Shown: one piece after another, positions 27,637 through 37,662 of the stretch
How the letters are laid out: every line of letters starts with the position of its first letter
How positions within the stretch are numbered: the first letter of the stretch is position 1
DNA from: an uncultured Bacillota bacterium
GTDB lineage: Bacteria > Bacillota_I > Bacilli_A > RF39 > UBA660
Length of the DNA stretch: 50,186 bases
Reading direction: 5' to 3'
Assembly (NCBI GenBank): GCA_900317975.1
Contig: ONIZ01000005.1
Location: forward strand, 1-50,186
Made by a program: the position numbers and the translations under genes
The notes under the pieces: model-generated
Databases searched by the model: none
What the model saw: the letters and a program-made list of their open reading frames with translations, nothing else
Told to the model about the DNA's origin: nothing

Positions 27637-27668
27637 ATAAAAAAGATTTAAGAAATAACTCTTAAATC
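27637..27668 (-). terminator. Terminator after lysS
   Basis: GATTTAAGA-GTTATT-TCTTAAATC (27668 to 27645) is a 9-bp stem followed by six T. It ends the mscL-dus-RDD-prsW-lysS unit. Confidence 0.85.
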
Positions 27669-27677
27669 ATTAATATA

Positions 27678-29180
27678 CTATTTATCTGTACCCTTACCAC
27701 CTAAAGGTTTCATTAATGGGAATAAAATTACATCTCTAATAGATTCAGATTCAGTAAAGAACATAACCATTCTATCTATACCATAACCAATTCCACCAGC
27801 AGGAGGCATACCATATTCTAAAGCTTCTACAAAATCCATATCAATATCATTAGCTTCATCATTACCCATTTCTTTTTCTTTAAGTTGAGCTTCAAATCTT
27901 TCTAATTGATCGATAGGATCATTTAATTCAGTATAAGCATTAGCACATTCATGTCCAGAAATAAATAATTCAAATCTTTGAGTAAATCTTCCATCTTTTG
28001 GATCTTTCTTAGTTAAAGGACTAATCTCAATAGGATGTCCATATAAGAAAGTTGGTTGAATTAATGTTTCTTCAACATATTTTTCAAAGAATAAATTAAC
28101 TATATGACCAAATTGTCTTTCGTGTTCTTCTAATTCAATGCCATGCTCTTCAGCTAACTTAATAGCTTCATCAACATCTTTAATCTCTTTAAAATCAATT
28201 CCAGTAGCTTCTTTAATAGCATCAGTCATACTAACTCTTTTCCATTTACCAGAAATATCTATTTCATGACCTAAATAATTAAATGTAGTTTTTCCACAAA
28301 CTTCATTAGCAATAGTTTTATACATATTTTCAGTTAAATCCATCATACCATCTAAATCACTATATGCTTGATATATTTCCATTAAAGTAAACTCTGGATT
28401 ATGTTGCATATCCATACCTTCATTTCTAAAAGTACGTCCAATCTCATAAACCTTTTCCATTCCACCAACAAGTAACCTCTTTAAATGTAATTCAAGCGCA
28501 ACTCTTAAATACATATCTAAATCTTGTGCATTATGATGAGTAACGAATGGTCTAGCACTAGCTCCAGTAAGTAATGTTGATAAAATTGGAGTTTCAACTT
28601 CTACAAATCCTTGCTCATCTAAAAACTTTTGAATAGTACGAATAATCTTAGGTCTCATCATAGCTACTCTCATAGCATCATCATTCATTATTAAATCAAC
28701 ATAACGTCTTCTATATCTTTCTTCTTTATCTACAAGACCATGGAATTTTTCAGGCAAAGGTTTCAAAGCCTTAACTAAATGTGTATATTCTAAACATTTA
28801 ATAGTAACTTCACCAGTCTTAGTTTTCATAATTTTACCATGAACACCAACGATATCACCTAAATCAGCAGATTTAAATAAATTATATACTTCTTCTCCAA
28901 CATCATTAATAGAAATATATATTTGAATAGAACCTTTTCTATCTTTAATAGTAAAGAATGAAGCTTTACCCATCTTTCTAATAAACATAATTCTACCAGC
29001 AACAGTAGCAGTATCATCCATTTTTTCAAACTCATCATGATCTATATCTTTATATTTTTCTTTAATATCTGCACTATATGAATCTCTTTCAAATCTATGT
29101 CCAAAAGGATCTAATCCTAATTCTTCTATCTTTTTTAATTTCTCTCTTCTAACTAATTCTTGTTCACTAAACTCTCTCAT
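27678..29180 (-). CDS. lysS: Lysyl-tRNA synthetase, class II
   Basis: This 500-residue enzyme has an N-terminal OB-fold anticodon-binding domain (VAGRIMFIRKMGKASFFTIKDRKGSIQIY) and the class II core with motif 1 (FVEVETPILSTLLTGASARPF), motif 2 (FRNEGMDMQHNPEFTLMEIYQAY) and motif 3 (PPAGGIGYGIDRMVMFFT). The start is the ATG at 29180 after AGGAAGTGA; a GTG three codons upstream lies in that site. It overlaps the upstream protease gene by 14 bases. Confidence 0.98.
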   Translation of the reverse strand: MREFSEQELVRREKLKKIEELGLDPFGHRFERDSYSADIKEKYKDIDHDEFEKMDDTATVAGRIMFIRKMGKASFFTIKDRKGSIQIYISINDVGEEVYNLFKSADLGDIVGVHGKIMKTKTGEVTIKCLEYTHLVKALKPLPEKFHGLVDKEERYRRRYVDLIMNDDAMRVAMMRPKIIRTIQKFLDEQGFVEVETPILSTLLTGASARPFVTHHNAQDLDMYLRVALELHLKRLLVGGMEKVYEIGRTFRNEGMDMQHNPEFTLMEIYQAYSDLDGMMDLTENMYKTIANEVCGKTTFNYLGHEIDISGKWKRVSMTDAIKEATGIDFKEIKDVDEAIKLAEEHGIELEEHERQFGHIVNLFFEKYVEETLIQPTFLYGHPIEISPLTKKDPKDGRFTQRFELFISGHECANAYTELNDPIDQLERFEAQLKEKEMGNDEANDIDMDFVEALEYGMPPAGGIGYGIDRMVMFFTESESIRDVILFPLMKPLGGKGTDK

Positions 29181-29889
29181 CTTTATCACTTCCTATTTTT
29201 CTTATAATAATATAACACAAACATATAACAAATAAAAATAAACAATTTAAATATGCTTGAGTAACAACTTGATTAAATAATCCCCCTCTATATAATGCAA
29301 AATTTGCTAAAGCATGTAAAATCATTGGAATAACTAAAGCAAAGATAATATAAATAATTTTCTTCCATATTTTTTTACTTAAAATAAATTTACCTAAAAA
29401 GTAGCCCATAACAATACCAAACGATACATGTGTAGGTGTAGTAGTCATAGTACGATTAAGCATTAGAATAAAAGCATTACCTTTATCTAAAAACTTAGGT
29501 AAATAGAAAAATATACTCTCTGCCATAGAAAATCCCAAAGCAACAAAACTACTTAATACAATAGAATTATATATATTTTTAATTTTATATTTAAATATAA
29601 ACACTAGTGTTCCAATAAACTTACAACTTTCTTCAAATATAGCAACTCCAAATAAAGCATATAGAAAAGATTTAAAATAACTAGTAGCTATAAAACCTTT
29701 AAAATATGTACCAAAATGCATATCTAATCTATAAGCTATATAAAACATGAATGCTCCAACCACAAAAGAAAGTGCTAATAATAACAACTTCTTCTTTGAT
29801 TTATCAGAATCAAAATAATAAAGTATTAAACCTATAATTATTGCAGGTATAAAACATACAATAATACTTAAAATAGAACTATTTATCAC
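29167..29889 (-). CDS. PrsW-type intramembrane metalloprotease
   Basis: This 240-residue protein has about seven membrane helices and the conserved residues of the PrsW/CPBP-like family: FEESCKF (E86, E87), GFSMAESIFF (E124), THVSFG (H154) and LHALANF (H192). In B. subtilis PrsW cuts the anti-sigma factor RsiW inside the membrane. No ECF sigma/anti-sigma pair lies here, so the substrate is unknown. The start is GTG at 29889 with a weak AAAGGT site, overlapping the RDD gene by 11 bases; translation is probably coupled. Confidence 0.85.
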   Translation of the reverse strand: MINSSILSIIVCFIPAIIIGLILYYFDSDKSKKKLLLLALSFVVGAFMFYIAYRLDMHFGTYFKGFIATSYFKSFLYALFGVAIFEESCKFIGTLVFIFKYKIKNIYNSIVLSSFVALGFSMAESIFFYLPKFLDKGNAFILMLNRTMTTTPTHVSFGIVMGYFLGKFILSKKIWKKIIYIIFALVIPMILHALANFALYRGGLFNQVVTQAYLNCLFLFVICLCYIIIRKIGSDKDERV

Positions 29890-30472
29890 AATTAACTACC
29901 TTTGTATTACAAATAATATCATGAAGTCCTCTATTATCTTTTCTAAAAATAATCATAAAGAAACTAACAAACAAAATAAAATAATAAATCATATGTAATG
30001 TAGATGATGCAACTAAATATATTGAACTACTTGCAAATACTAAGAACACTAAATCAACAAATGTAAATAATAAACAATTTATAATTAAACATCTAAATAA
30101 AACTTGATTTAAAGTTAATTCACCATTATTAGAATCCAACTTTATTTTCATAATTTTTTTACCTAAGGTTTTACTTGTTTTATATTGATATATCCCATAG
30201 TATGTTATTCCCGCAACAATCATTAATAATGAATATATTCCCATTTCTTTACTAAATTGGTATTCAATATTATTTAGTTGATCAGTATACTCTTCAATAG
30301 AAATTTTATCATTGGTATAATCTGTTATTATTGATTTTGTATCATCACTTAATTTATTTATTTTATTACTATTTAAAAAAGGCATAGCAATAAAAACACA
30401 AATAAAGCTAATAATAAATGAATCAATAATAAAAGCTAGAAATCTTTTCCAAAACAAAGCACTATTCCCCAT
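29879..30472 (-). CDS. RDD family membrane protein
   Basis: This 197-residue protein begins with the RDD signature ([17 protein letters not shown]), then a polar region and further membrane helices including GKKIMKIKL and [17 protein letters not shown] at the end, all typical of RDD proteins. The family's biochemical role is poorly defined; some members are linked to ion exchange or stress. AAGGAG six bases before the ATG at 30472 decides the start; a TTG seven codons upstream is in the same frame. It overlaps the dus stop by 11 bases and the protease start by 11 bases. Confidence 0.85.
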   Translation of the reverse strand: MGNSALFWKRFLAFIIDSFIISFICVFIAMPFLNSNKINKLSDDTKSIITDYTNDKISIEEYTDQLNNIEYQFSKEMGIYSLLMIVAGITYYGIYQYKTSKTLGKKIMKIKLDSNNGELTLNQVLFRCLIINCLLFTFVDLVFLVFASSSIYLVASSTLHMIYYFILFVSFFMIIFRKDNRGLHDIICNTKVVNCDK

Positions 30473-31442
30473 ATAAACTCTCCTTAAAATCAATTAATAT
30501 TTTATTTATAGTATTAATATCAGTAGTTTTATATATTTTATCTTTAATAATATTTGCTCCATTAATACCTTTTAAATACCATGCGATATGATTTCTAATC
30601 TCCAAAGCAGCTACTTTTTCATTTTTAAATTCTTTTAAATAATCTAAATGATGTAATGCCATATTTATTTTATCTTCATCAGTTGGCTTACAAATTTCTT
30701 TTCCATCGAGATATGCAATAGTATTCTTAATAAGCCATGGATTTCCAAGTAACCCCCTGCCAATCATTATAGCATCACATTTAGTTTCTTCTAGCATTCT
30801 TTTTGCATCTTCTGGAGTCTTGATATCTCCATTTCCAATAACAGGAATAGAAACATTCTCCTTAACATCTTTTATAATAGACCAATCAGCTTTTCCAGAA
30901 TAACCCTGAGATCTAGTTCTTGGATGAACTATTATTGCACTAGCACCGGCTTTTTCACACTCTTTAGCGATTTCAACTGCATTAATATGTTCCATATCCC
31001 AACCACTTCTAATCTTAACAGTAACTGGAATAGAAACAGCATCAACTACAGCTTTAACTATTTCATATACCTTTTTAGGATTCTTTAATAAAGCTGAACC
31101 TGCTTGAGCCCTAAGTGCAACTTTAGGTACAGGACATCCCATATTAATATCTAAAATATCAGGTTTCATATTCTCTACAATAAATTTAGCAGCATAAACA
31201 AAAGACTCTTTATCACTACCAAAAATTTGTTGAGCAATTGGCCTCTCCTCATCTCTCATATATAAAAGATCAATAGTCTTTTTATTCTCATAATAGATTG
31301 CTTTATCACTAACCATTTCAGCATATACTAAACCAGCACCCATTTCTTTGCAGATTCTTCTAAAACTAGAGTTAGAAATACCTGCCATGGGTGCTAGAAT
31401 AACTTGGTTAGCAATCTTTACATTACCAATATACCATTCCAT
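30462..31442 (-). CDS. dusB: tRNA-dihydrouridine synthase (DusB type)
   Basis: This 326-residue FMN enzyme reduces uridines in tRNA. Motifs: [15 protein letters not shown] at the N-terminus, the catalytic-cysteine segment [42 protein letters not shown] and [11 protein letters not shown] with [11 protein letters not shown]. This is the standard TIM barrel plus C-terminal helical domain. The gene starts one base after the mscL stop (TAATATG) with no recognisable ribosome-binding site, so reinitiation is likely. A dus near lysS is also found in B. subtilis. Confidence 0.93.
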   Translation of the reverse strand: MEWYIGNVKIANQVILAPMAGISNSSFRRICKEMGAGLVYAEMVSDKAIYYENKKTIDLLYMRDEERPIAQQIFGSDKESFVYAAKFIVENMKPDILDINMGCPVPKVALRAQAGSALLKNPKKVYEIVKAVVDAVSIPVTVKIRSGWDMEHINAVEIAKECEKAGASAIIVHPRTRSQGYSGKADWSIIKDVKENVSIPVIGNGDIKTPEDAKRMLEETKCDAIMIGRGLLGNPWLIKNTIAYLDGKEICKPTDEDKINMALHHLDYLKEFKNEKVAALEIRNHIAWYLKGINGANIIKDKIYKTTDINTINKILIDFKESLYGE

Positions 31443-31443
31443 A

Positions 31444-31863
31444 TTATTTTTTATTTTTCAATAAATCTCTTATTTCTGTTAATAATTTAACATCATCAGC
31501 AAGTTCAGGCTCTTTTTCAGCTTCTTTCTTCTTGAACTTTTCGAATAATTTAACAACTAAGAATATACAGAATGCAACTATTAAGAAATCTACTATAGTT
31601 TGAACAAACATACCATATTTTAATGTAGCACTACCAACTTTAATACTTAAATCAGAAAAATCAATTCCTCCGATTATCATACCAATAATAGGCATTAAAA
31701 TGTCATCTACTAAACTAGTAACGATTTTACCAAAAGCAGAACCAATAATTACACCAACAGCCATGTCTACAACATCACCACGTGAAATAAACTTTTTAAA
31801 GTCGCTAGCTCCACCTTTTAACTTATTTTTAGCTTCTTCTTTGTCAATAATTTTCTTTGCCAT
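31444..31863 (-). CDS. mscL: Large-conductance mechanosensitive channel MscL
   Basis: This 139-residue protein contains the MscL hallmark [40 protein letters not shown] (N-terminal helix and TM1, pore lining), then TM2 ([20 protein letters not shown]) and a charged C-terminal helix (LLTEIRDLL). It releases solutes on osmotic downshock. AGGAGG precedes the ATG. It is the first gene of the unit ending in lysS. Confidence 0.96.
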   Translation of the reverse strand: MAKKIIDKEEAKNKLKGGASDFKKFISRGDVVDMAVGVIIGSAFGKIVTSLVDDILMPIIGMIIGGIDFSDLSIKVGSATLKYGMFVQTIVDFLIVAFCIFLVVKLFEKFKKKEAEKEPELADDVKLLTEIRDLLKNKK

Positions 31864-31882
31864 AAAAATTCCTCCTACGCAT

Positions 31883-31910
31883 ATTATAATATTTTTTCAT
31901 TTATTTTCAA
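31883..31910 (-). promoter_or_regulatory. Promoter of mscL and following genes
   Basis: TTGAAA (31910-31905) and perfect TATAAT (31888-31883) with a 16-base spacer lie on the minus strand, between the ftsH terminator and mscL. Confidence 0.7.
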
Positions 31911-31917
31911 GTACAAA

Positions 31918-31949
31918 TTAAAAGACTAGACTACATTGTGTCGTCTAGT
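31918..31949 (-). terminator. Terminator overlapping the end of ftsH
   Basis: ACTAGAC (31949-31943) pairs with GTCTAGT (31931-31925), followed by CTTTTAATTT. The ftsH stop codon TAG (31933-31931) reaches into the 3' arm. Confidence 0.78.
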
Positions 31950-33904
31950 GCTTTTAATAATTCACTTTTACTTAATTTATCAGAATCTTTTATACCTTTT
32001 TCTTTAGCAAGTTCTCTAAGTTTAGTAATAGACATTTTTTCTAAAGCAACATCATCTTCTTCAGGCATCTTTTTATGTTCAACTAAGTAATCAATTTGTT
32101 CTTTAGTTAATGTTTCATATTCTAATAAAGTTTCAGCAATTAATTTTAATAAATCTTTATTTTGTTTAATAATCTTAGTAGCATCATCATGACATTTATT
32201 AATGATTTTTCTCATTTCCATATCAATCTCATTAGCTACTTCATTTGAGAAGTGTTGAACTTTATTATAATCTCTTCCTAAGAAAACACTTCCTGAATCA
32301 CTTTCCAATTGCATAGGTCCTAAATCGCTCATACCATACTCAGTAACCATAGCTCTTGCTATCTTAGTAGCTTTTTCAAAGTCATTTTGAGCTCCAGTAG
32401 TAATTTCTCCAAAAGTTACTTCTTCTGATGCTCTACCACCAAGTAAACCAGTAATTTGTTCTAATAAATCATTTTTAGTATTACATAATTTTTCTTGAGG
32501 AAGCATCATATTATATCCTCCAGCAGTACCACGAGGAATAATAGTAACTTTTTCTACATCACTAGCATTAGCAAGTTTTAAACCAACAACAGCATGTCCA
32601 GCTTCATGGTATGCAACTAACTTTCTATCATTTTCAGTATATTTTCTAGAAGTCTTTGCTGGTCCCATAAGAACACGGTCTGTAGCTTCATCAACTTCAC
32701 TCATTGTAATCTCTTCTTTATTACGTCTAACTGCAAGTAATGCAGCTTCATTTAACAAGTTTTCTAAATCAGCACCACTGAATCCAGGAGTACGTTTAGC
32801 TAAATTTTCAAGAGTAACACCTTTAGCAAGTTTTTTATTTCTAGCATGAACTCCAAGTATTTCTTCTCTTCCTTTGATATCAGGTAAACTAACAGTAATT
32901 TGTCTATCAAATCTACCAGGACGAAGTAATGCAGGATCTAAAACATCAGGTCTATTAGTAGCAGCAATTATAATAATTCCTTCATTAGCACCAAATCCAT
33001 CCATTTCAGTAAGTAATTGGTTAAGAGTTTGTTCTCTTTCATCATGTCCACCACCAATACCTGAACCTCTTTGTCTACCAACTGCATCAATTTCATCAAT
33101 AAAGATTAAACAAGGTGCAGTTCTTTTTGCTTGTTGGAACATATCTCTAACACGACTAGCTCCAACACCAACAAATAATTCAACAAAATCAGATCCAGAA
33201 ATAAAGTAGAATGGAACATCTGCTTCTCCAGCAACTGCTTTAGCTAACAATGTTTTACCAGTACCTGGAGGACCAAATAATAAAACTCCCTTAGGTATTC
33301 TAGCACCTAATTTTTGGAATTTTTTAGGACTTCTTAAGAAATCAATTAACTCTTTTACTTCTTCTTTTTCTTCTTTAAGTCCAGCTACATCTTTAAATGT
33401 AACTTTATTATCTTCACTATTTAATTTAGCACGGCTCTTTCCAAAGTCCATTGAACTCTTTCCACCAGCCATTTGTCTATTAAAGAACCAGAATCCAAAA
33501 CCTAAAACAATTACTATAGGTAATAAATTAACTAAAATAATTAATAATGAAGATGATTCAGGATCAGGCTCTACTGTTAATTTAAAATCATTTTCATCAG
33601 AAGCAGCCACAATCTTTTTCATAACTTCATCACTCAAAGGTAATACCGCAACAAAAGTTTCATTTTCCTCATAATCACTTAATTTACCTTTAATTTGATA
33701 AGTATAAGCACTACCTCTAGTAGTTACAGTCATTTCAGTTACTTCTTCACTATCAAGTGCTTTCATAAATTCATCATAAGTTAATGTATTTACTTTATTA
33801 TTAGCAAAATTAATAATTAAAAATATAGCTAAAAACACTATAGCAAAAAATATATAAGGTAATATACTTTTTCTTAAAGTCTTTCTATCAATTTTTCTAT
33901 TCAC
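31931..33904 (-). CDS. ftsH: ATP-dependent zinc metalloprotease FtsH
   Basis: This 657-residue membrane protease has two N-terminal membrane helices around a small extracytoplasmic domain (about 14-135), an AAA domain ([30 protein letters not shown]; second region of homology [17 protein letters not shown]), and the M41 zinc site [11 protein letters not shown]. It degrades membrane and regulatory proteins. The last 34 residues ([27 protein letters not shown]) look like a Rho_N/SAP-type three-helix module, which is not part of standard FtsH. The start is GTG, with AGGAGGAG upstream. It follows tilS by 13 bases, as in many Bacilli. Confidence 0.97.
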   Translation of the reverse strand: MNRKIDRKTLRKSILPYIFFAIVFLAIFLIINFANNKVNTLTYDEFMKALDSEEVTEMTVTTRGSAYTYQIKGKLSDYEENETFVAVLPLSDEVMKKIVAASDENDFKLTVEPDPESSSLLIILVNLLPIVIVLGFGFWFFNRQMAGGKSSMDFGKSRAKLNSEDNKVTFKDVAGLKEEKEEVKELIDFLRSPKKFQKLGARIPKGVLLFGPPGTGKTLLAKAVAGEADVPFYFISGSDFVELFVGVGASRVRDMFQQAKRTAPCLIFIDEIDAVGRQRGSGIGGGHDEREQTLNQLLTEMDGFGANEGIIIIAATNRPDVLDPALLRPGRFDRQITVSLPDIKGREEILGVHARNKKLAKGVTLENLAKRTPGFSGADLENLLNEAALLAVRRNKEEITMSEVDEATDRVLMGPAKTSRKYTENDRKLVAYHEAGHAVVGLKLANASDVEKVTIIPRGTAGGYNMMLPQEKLCNTKNDLLEQITGLLGGRASEEVTFGEITTGAQNDFEKATKIARAMVTEYGMSDLGPMQLESDSGSVFLGRDYNKVQHFSNEVANEIDMEMRKIINKCHDDATKIIKQNKDLLKLIAETLLEYETLTKEQIDYLVEHKKMPEEDDVALEKMSITKLRELAKEKGIKDSDKLSKSELLKALDDTM

Positions 33905-33917
33905 AAATTCTCCTCCT

Positions 33918-35234
33918 CTATTGATATTTCAATATAATATCATAACTATCATTAATACTTTTGTCAAACACAGATTTCTTAATTCCAGGCACCCATAAAA
34001 TGTTATTATCAGAGTCTGTCACAATAGGCCAAGAACCCCTTAATATAGAAGGTATCTTACTATCTATAAATATATCTTTAATCTTCTTTTTACCATTAAG
34101 ATTTTTAATATAAATAAAATCACCTTTTCTTCTATTTCTAACAATAATTGGTAATTTAATCTCTTTACTATTAAGTCTACAAATATAATTAGAATTAGAT
34201 TCTTCATTATCAACTTTAATAATAGTATGACCATTATCAATTAATATTTTATCATTAAATTCATATTCATAATTACTCTTTTTTTCATCTTTACACAAAT
34301 AAAAATAATTATACTCTTTTATAGCTTTAACATCATCAGGCAAGTCTAAATAATTGTTAGCTTTTTCACTATAAATCAATTTAATAATTAAATCAACATG
34401 CTTGTCATTTAATAAGAATAAATCATTATCATAAAACTTATCAATCAAATAAGAAATAATATTCTTTTGAATATATTCATCTTCTAGTTTAAACTTATCA
34501 ATAATTATTTTATTATCAACATAACACCTATCTAATGCTTTATCTCTTTCTCTAGAAATAAACTCATTAGCTTCAACTAAAGTATCACTATATTTAATAA
34601 ATTTCTTATGAATTTTTTCATTCTCTTTTTTTAATAAAGGTAAAATATTCTTTCTAAATCTATTTCTAGTATAATTAACATCATCATTAGATTCATCTAT
34701 ATAATATTTTACTTTATTTTCATCACAATAATCTATTAGTTCTTGTTTTGTGTAATATATTAATGGTCGAATAATTTTAAAATCATAAATTTTGATTTCT
34801 TTTTTAAAACCAGCATATCCATTTAAATTAGATCCTCTAACTATTTTCATCATAATAGTTTCAATTAGATCATCACCTTGATGAGCAGTCATAACATAAT
34901 CTAATTTATATTCATTAACGAGTTTCTTATAAAATCTATATCTTATTCTTCTTGCTTCAAACTCAAAATTATCATTAGAATAACTATCTTTATTAATATT
35001 TAAATATTCAAATACCAAGTTATTATCCTTACAATAATCTCTTACATAATTAGCTTCAGTAGTAGAAACATCACGTACATTATAATTGACATGAGCAACT
35101 ACAATAAAAAGATTATATTTGTCTCTAATTTTTACCAAAGAATCCACTAAAGCCATAGAGTCAGGCCCTGACGAGCATCCAACTACAATTCTATCATCTT
35201 TATGGAATTCAAAGCACTTTTCAATTTCAACCAT
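33918..35234 (-). CDS. tilS: tRNA(Ile)-lysidine synthase
   Basis: This 438-residue ATP-dependent enzyme makes lysidine at C34 of tRNA-Ile(CAU), allowing AUA decoding, which is essential in this AT-rich genome. The PP-loop reads SSGPDS (21-26) where SGGxDS is usual; the HQGDDLIET and RPLIYYTKQELIDYC motifs and the C-terminal domain (IPSILRGSWPIV) are normal. I chose the ATG at 35234 because GGTGAT lies upstream; upstream TTG/GTG codons lie within that site. It sits between divIC and ftsH; the hpt gene often found here is absent. Confidence 0.94.
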   Translation of the reverse strand: MVEIEKCFEFHKDDRIVVGCSSGPDSMALVDSLVKIRDKYNLFIVVAHVNYNVRDVSTTEANYVRDYCKDNNLVFEYLNINKDSYSNDNFEFEARRIRYRFYKKLVNEYKLDYVMTAHQGDDLIETIMMKIVRGSNLNGYAGFKKEIKIYDFKIIRPLIYYTKQELIDYCDENKVKYYIDESNDDVNYTRNRFRKNILPLLKKENEKIHKKFIKYSDTLVEANEFISRERDKALDRCYVDNKIIIDKFKLEDEYIQKNIISYLIDKFYDNDLFLLNDKHVDLIIKLIYSEKANNYLDLPDDVKAIKEYNYFYLCKDEKKSNYEYEFNDKILIDNGHTIIKVDNEESNSNYICRLNSKEIKLPIIVRNRRKGDFIYIKNLNGKKKIKDIFIDSKIPSILRGSWPIVTDSDNNILWVPGIKKSVFDKSINDSYDIILKYQ

Positions 35235-35288
35235 AAATATCACCAAACAAATATATTATAACATATTGATAAAAATAAAAAGAGAAAT

Positions 35289-35597
35289 CTATTCATTCTC
35301 TTCTTCATCTGGAAGTTTAATAATTAACTCACCATCTTTAGAATAATAGTATTTCTCTCTTGCATATCGAGCAACATAATCAGAATCTTGTAACTTAGAA
35401 GCATCTAATTTTAGTTCTTTTTCTTTCTCTTTTAACTGAGCAAGTTCTTTTTCTAATTCTTTCTTCTCTTGATATTTATCATATATATCTTTGCAATAGT
35501 TTACTGAACTAATAAGTGTACCAATGATAACAATAGCAATAATAGCATAATACAATAGCTTACTATTACGCTTTTTCTTTTTACGCTTTTTTGCCAT
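35289..35597 (-). CDS. divIC: Cell-division protein DivIC/FtsB family
   Basis: This 102-residue bitopic protein has a Lys/Arg-rich cytoplasmic tail (AKKRKKKKRN), one membrane helix (about 15-33), a coiled coil (YQEKKELEKELAQLKEKEKELK) and the DYVARYAREKYYYSKDGELIIKLP segment typical of DivIC/FtsB. It forms the FtsL-DivIC-DivIB septal complex. GGGTGAT precedes the ATG at 35597. Its place before tilS and ftsH matches B. subtilis. Confidence 0.9.
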   Translation of the reverse strand: MAKKRKKKKRNSKLLYYAIIAIVIIGTLISSVNYCKDIYDKYQEKKELEKELAQLKEKEKELKLDASKLQDSDYVARYAREKYYYSKDGELIIKLPDEEENE

Positions 35598-35621
35598 ATT
35601 ATCACCCACTTTCCTAAAATA

Positions 35622-35650
35622 ATTATAGAAAGCAAATTATTTATATTCAA
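35622..35650 (-). promoter_or_regulatory. Promoter of divIC-tilS-ftsH
   Basis: TTGAAT (35650-35645) and perfect TATAAT (35627-35622) with 17-base spacing lie on the minus strand, about 25 bases before the divIC start and after the spoVG terminator. Confidence 0.75.
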
Positions 35651-35692
35651 TAATATCAACAAACAAAAAATTTTAATTTACATCTACTTAAC

Positions 35693-35717
35693 AAAAAAAA
35701 CTAGTCAAACGACTAGT
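35693..35717 (-). terminator. Terminator after spoVG
   Basis: ACTAGTC-GTTT-GACTAGT (35717 to 35700) is followed by eight T on the minus strand, 19 bases downstream of the spoVG stop. Confidence 0.88.
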
Positions 35718-35735
35718 TAATTAGTTAAATATAAC

Positions 35736-36029
35736 CTATTCTTCTTCTTCAGATTCTTCTTTTTCTTCTTCATCTGGAGCGTTCTTATATGCTTCTAAAA
35801 TAGCATCTTCAAACATAGATCTAACTTCTGGATTAATAGGATGAGCGATATCTCTATATCCACCAGTTGCTGTTTTTCTACTAGGCATAGCTATAAATAA
35901 TCCATTATCTCCTTCAATAATACGGATATCATGAACAGCAAAACTATCATCTAATAAAACAGATGCAATTCCTTTCATACGAGAACCTTCTTTTTCAATT
36001 TTGCGTACATTTACAGATGTAATCTTCAT
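35736..36029 (-). CDS. spoVG: SpoVG family RNA-binding regulator
   Basis: This 97-residue protein starts at [11 protein letters not shown], the canonical SpoVG N-terminus, with GGGAGGA upstream; a start 20 codons earlier would add an unrelated leader. It keeps [19 protein letters not shown] and [23 protein letters not shown], followed by an acidic tail. SpoVG is a small conserved nucleic-acid-binding regulator in Bacillota and does not by itself imply sporulation. It is monocistronic or the last gene after rsmA, with a terminator directly after it. Confidence 0.96.
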   Translation of the reverse strand: MKITSVNVRKIEKEGSRMKGIASVLLDDSFAVHDIRIIEGDNGLFIAMPSRKTATGGYRDIAHPINPEVRSMFEDAILEAYKNAPDEEEKEESEEEE

Positions 36030-36111
36030 ATGTAATTTTCCTCCCTCTAAAGTTTTCACTTTATAAATATATTTTATAATAATCAACAATAAATTGCAAC
36101 TATTTTAATAA

Positions 36112-36906
36112 TTATAAAGAATTACTTAAATCAATAAAGGTATCAACATCAATTTCTTCAGCACGACTATTTAGATCATAGCCATGATTTTCAAGAACCC
36201 CTTTTACTATATCTAAATCATAATTAAATAAATTATTCTTAATAGTTTTTCTTTTAAATTGAAAAGAATTATTAACTAAACTTCTAAATTTTGTATCATC
36301 AATACATTTATTAGTTCTATTTTTAGGAGTAAAAGAAATTATTACACTATCAACATTTGGTACAGGAATAAAGTTACCCCTTGAAACAACAAACTCTTTT
36401 TTAATATCAAAATAGTATTGTAAAATCACAGAGATAGCACCATACTCTTTTGTACCATAATTACTTGAAAATCTATCCCCAACTTCTTTTTGAACCATCA
36501 TGACTATTTTATTAAAATAAACCCCACTATCAATTAGTTTTAAAATAATTGGACTAGTAATATAATATGGAACATTACTTATAAAATATAATTTTTTATA
36601 GTCATATTTTTTAATATCGTTATCTATATCACATACCAAAAAATCATTATAGATAACATCAACGTTATCAAATTCACCAATTCTACTATTTAATTCATCT
36701 TTTAAACTATCATCAATTTCATAACATAAAACATTATCAAAAGATATTGCTAATTCCCTAGTCATAATTCCACCACCAGGTCCAACCTCAATAACTAAAG
36801 ATTTTTCCCTATCTTTAACAACATCAACAATTCTTTTAACAATATTCACATCTTTTAAAAAATTCTGTCCATATTTCTTTTTAAATTTTAAATCATATTT
36901 CTCCAA
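36112..36906 (-). CDS. rsmA: 16S rRNA dimethyladenosine transferase (KsgA)
   Basis: This 264-residue enzyme dimethylates A1518 and A1519 of 16S rRNA. Motifs: KKYGQNFLKD, VIEVGPGGGIMTREL (SAM site) and the catalytic NVPYYITSPI, followed by the C-terminal helical domain. The start is uncertain: TTG at 36906 (MEKYDLKFKK) has GGTGGTGAT at the correct distance, while TTG/GTG codons up to 36921 lie inside that site. Order tatD-(rnmV)-ksgA is usual in Bacilli; rnmV is missing here and a sipW-like cassette lies in its place. Confidence 0.95.
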   Translation of the reverse strand: MEKYDLKFKKKYGQNFLKDVNIVKRIVDVVKDREKSLVIEVGPGGGIMTRELAISFDNVLCYEIDDSLKDELNSRIGEFDNVDVIYNDFLVCDIDNDIKKYDYKKLYFISNVPYYITSPIILKLIDSGVYFNKIVMMVQKEVGDRFSSNYGTKEYGAISVILQYYFDIKKEFVVSRGNFIPVPNVDSVIISFTPKNRTNKCIDDTKFRSLVNNSFQFKRKTIKNNLFNYDLDIVKGVLENHGYDLNSRAEEIDVDTFIDLSNSL

Positions 36907-36938
36907 AGAAATCACCACCAAGGTATTATATCAAATAA

Positions 36939-37577
36939 TTATAATATTTCAATTTCTTCTTTTCTTATTTTATTTATCTTATTACTAATAAAATAAATAG
37001 AAATAGCAATTAAAACTAAAGGTAATAATAAAATAATAAACATATTATAAGGCTTAATAATGAAGTTTCTAAAAACACCTAAATTAGCTATTTTTAGAAT
37101 TACTTTACCAAATATATTATCAAAAGGAACAATAGCAGTATCCTCTAACTCATTATTATCTCCTTTTGTTCTATAAACAACAGTACCATTTTCTAAAGTT
37201 TCTTTTCTAACTATTCGATGAGTAATATCCATGCCATAAGTATCTTCATTAATAGAATCAAAAGTTATAATATCTCCTAATTTCAAATTATCTTCTCTAT
37301 GTACAAAAATGCCATCATTTATTTTTAATGTAGGATACATACTATTACTAACAATAATAAATGCACTAAACATTGGATTTTTATAATTACCACTTTTTAC
37401 ATTAATAAAATAATCACCAAAATATACTATTCCAAGTAATAAAAACCCAAATAAAAATAATAAAACAGAGATTAATAATGCTCTCAAAATAAAGAAACAA
37501 AAATATTTTACCTTTTCTTTAAAAGGTAATGAAGGATCAATTAAATGAATATTTCTTTTTATATTTTGAACAATCAT
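36939..37577 (-). CDS. Signal peptidase I, SipW (ER) type
   Basis: This 212-residue protein has an N-terminal membrane segment (about 29-53), the catalytic VSNSMYPTL (Ser79), DITHRIV with His120 in place of the usual bacterial Lys, KGDNNELED (Asp140/146), and a C-terminal membrane segment (about 173-195). The Ser-His form is the SipW/archaeal/ER type. In B. subtilis SipW matures the biofilm proteins TasA and TapA. Two short membrane-anchored exported proteins lie directly upstream, the natural candidate substrates. AGGAGTG precedes the ATG. A typical Ser-Lys peptidase must exist elsewhere. Confidence 0.9.
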   Translation of the reverse strand: MIVQNIKRNIHLIDPSLPFKEKVKYFCFFILRALLISVLLFLFGFLLLGIVYFGDYFINVKSGNYKNPMFSAFIIVSNSMYPTLKINDGIFVHREDNLKLGDIITFDSINEDTYGMDITHRIVRKETLENGTVVYRTKGDNNELEDTAIVPFDNIFGKVILKIANLGVFRNFIIKPYNMFIILLLPLVLIAISIYFISNKINKIRKEEIEIL

Positions 37578-37662
37578 AATAACACTCCTAAATATATTAA
37601 ATTAAATTATATTATAAAAAGAAAATAAAAAGAATAATCTAAACAAAATTAATAATTACTTT

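Noticed and set aside
36030..36100. A separate spoVG promoter
   Set aside because: Two weak candidates (TTGCAA/TAAAAT and TTGATT/TAAAGT) fit equally poorly in very AT-rich sequence, so neither can be chosen.
37590..37660. A promoter for the SipW-type peptidase gene
   Set aside because: TATAAT is present near 37608-37620, but no acceptable -35 at 16-18 bases could be identified in the T-rich stretch.
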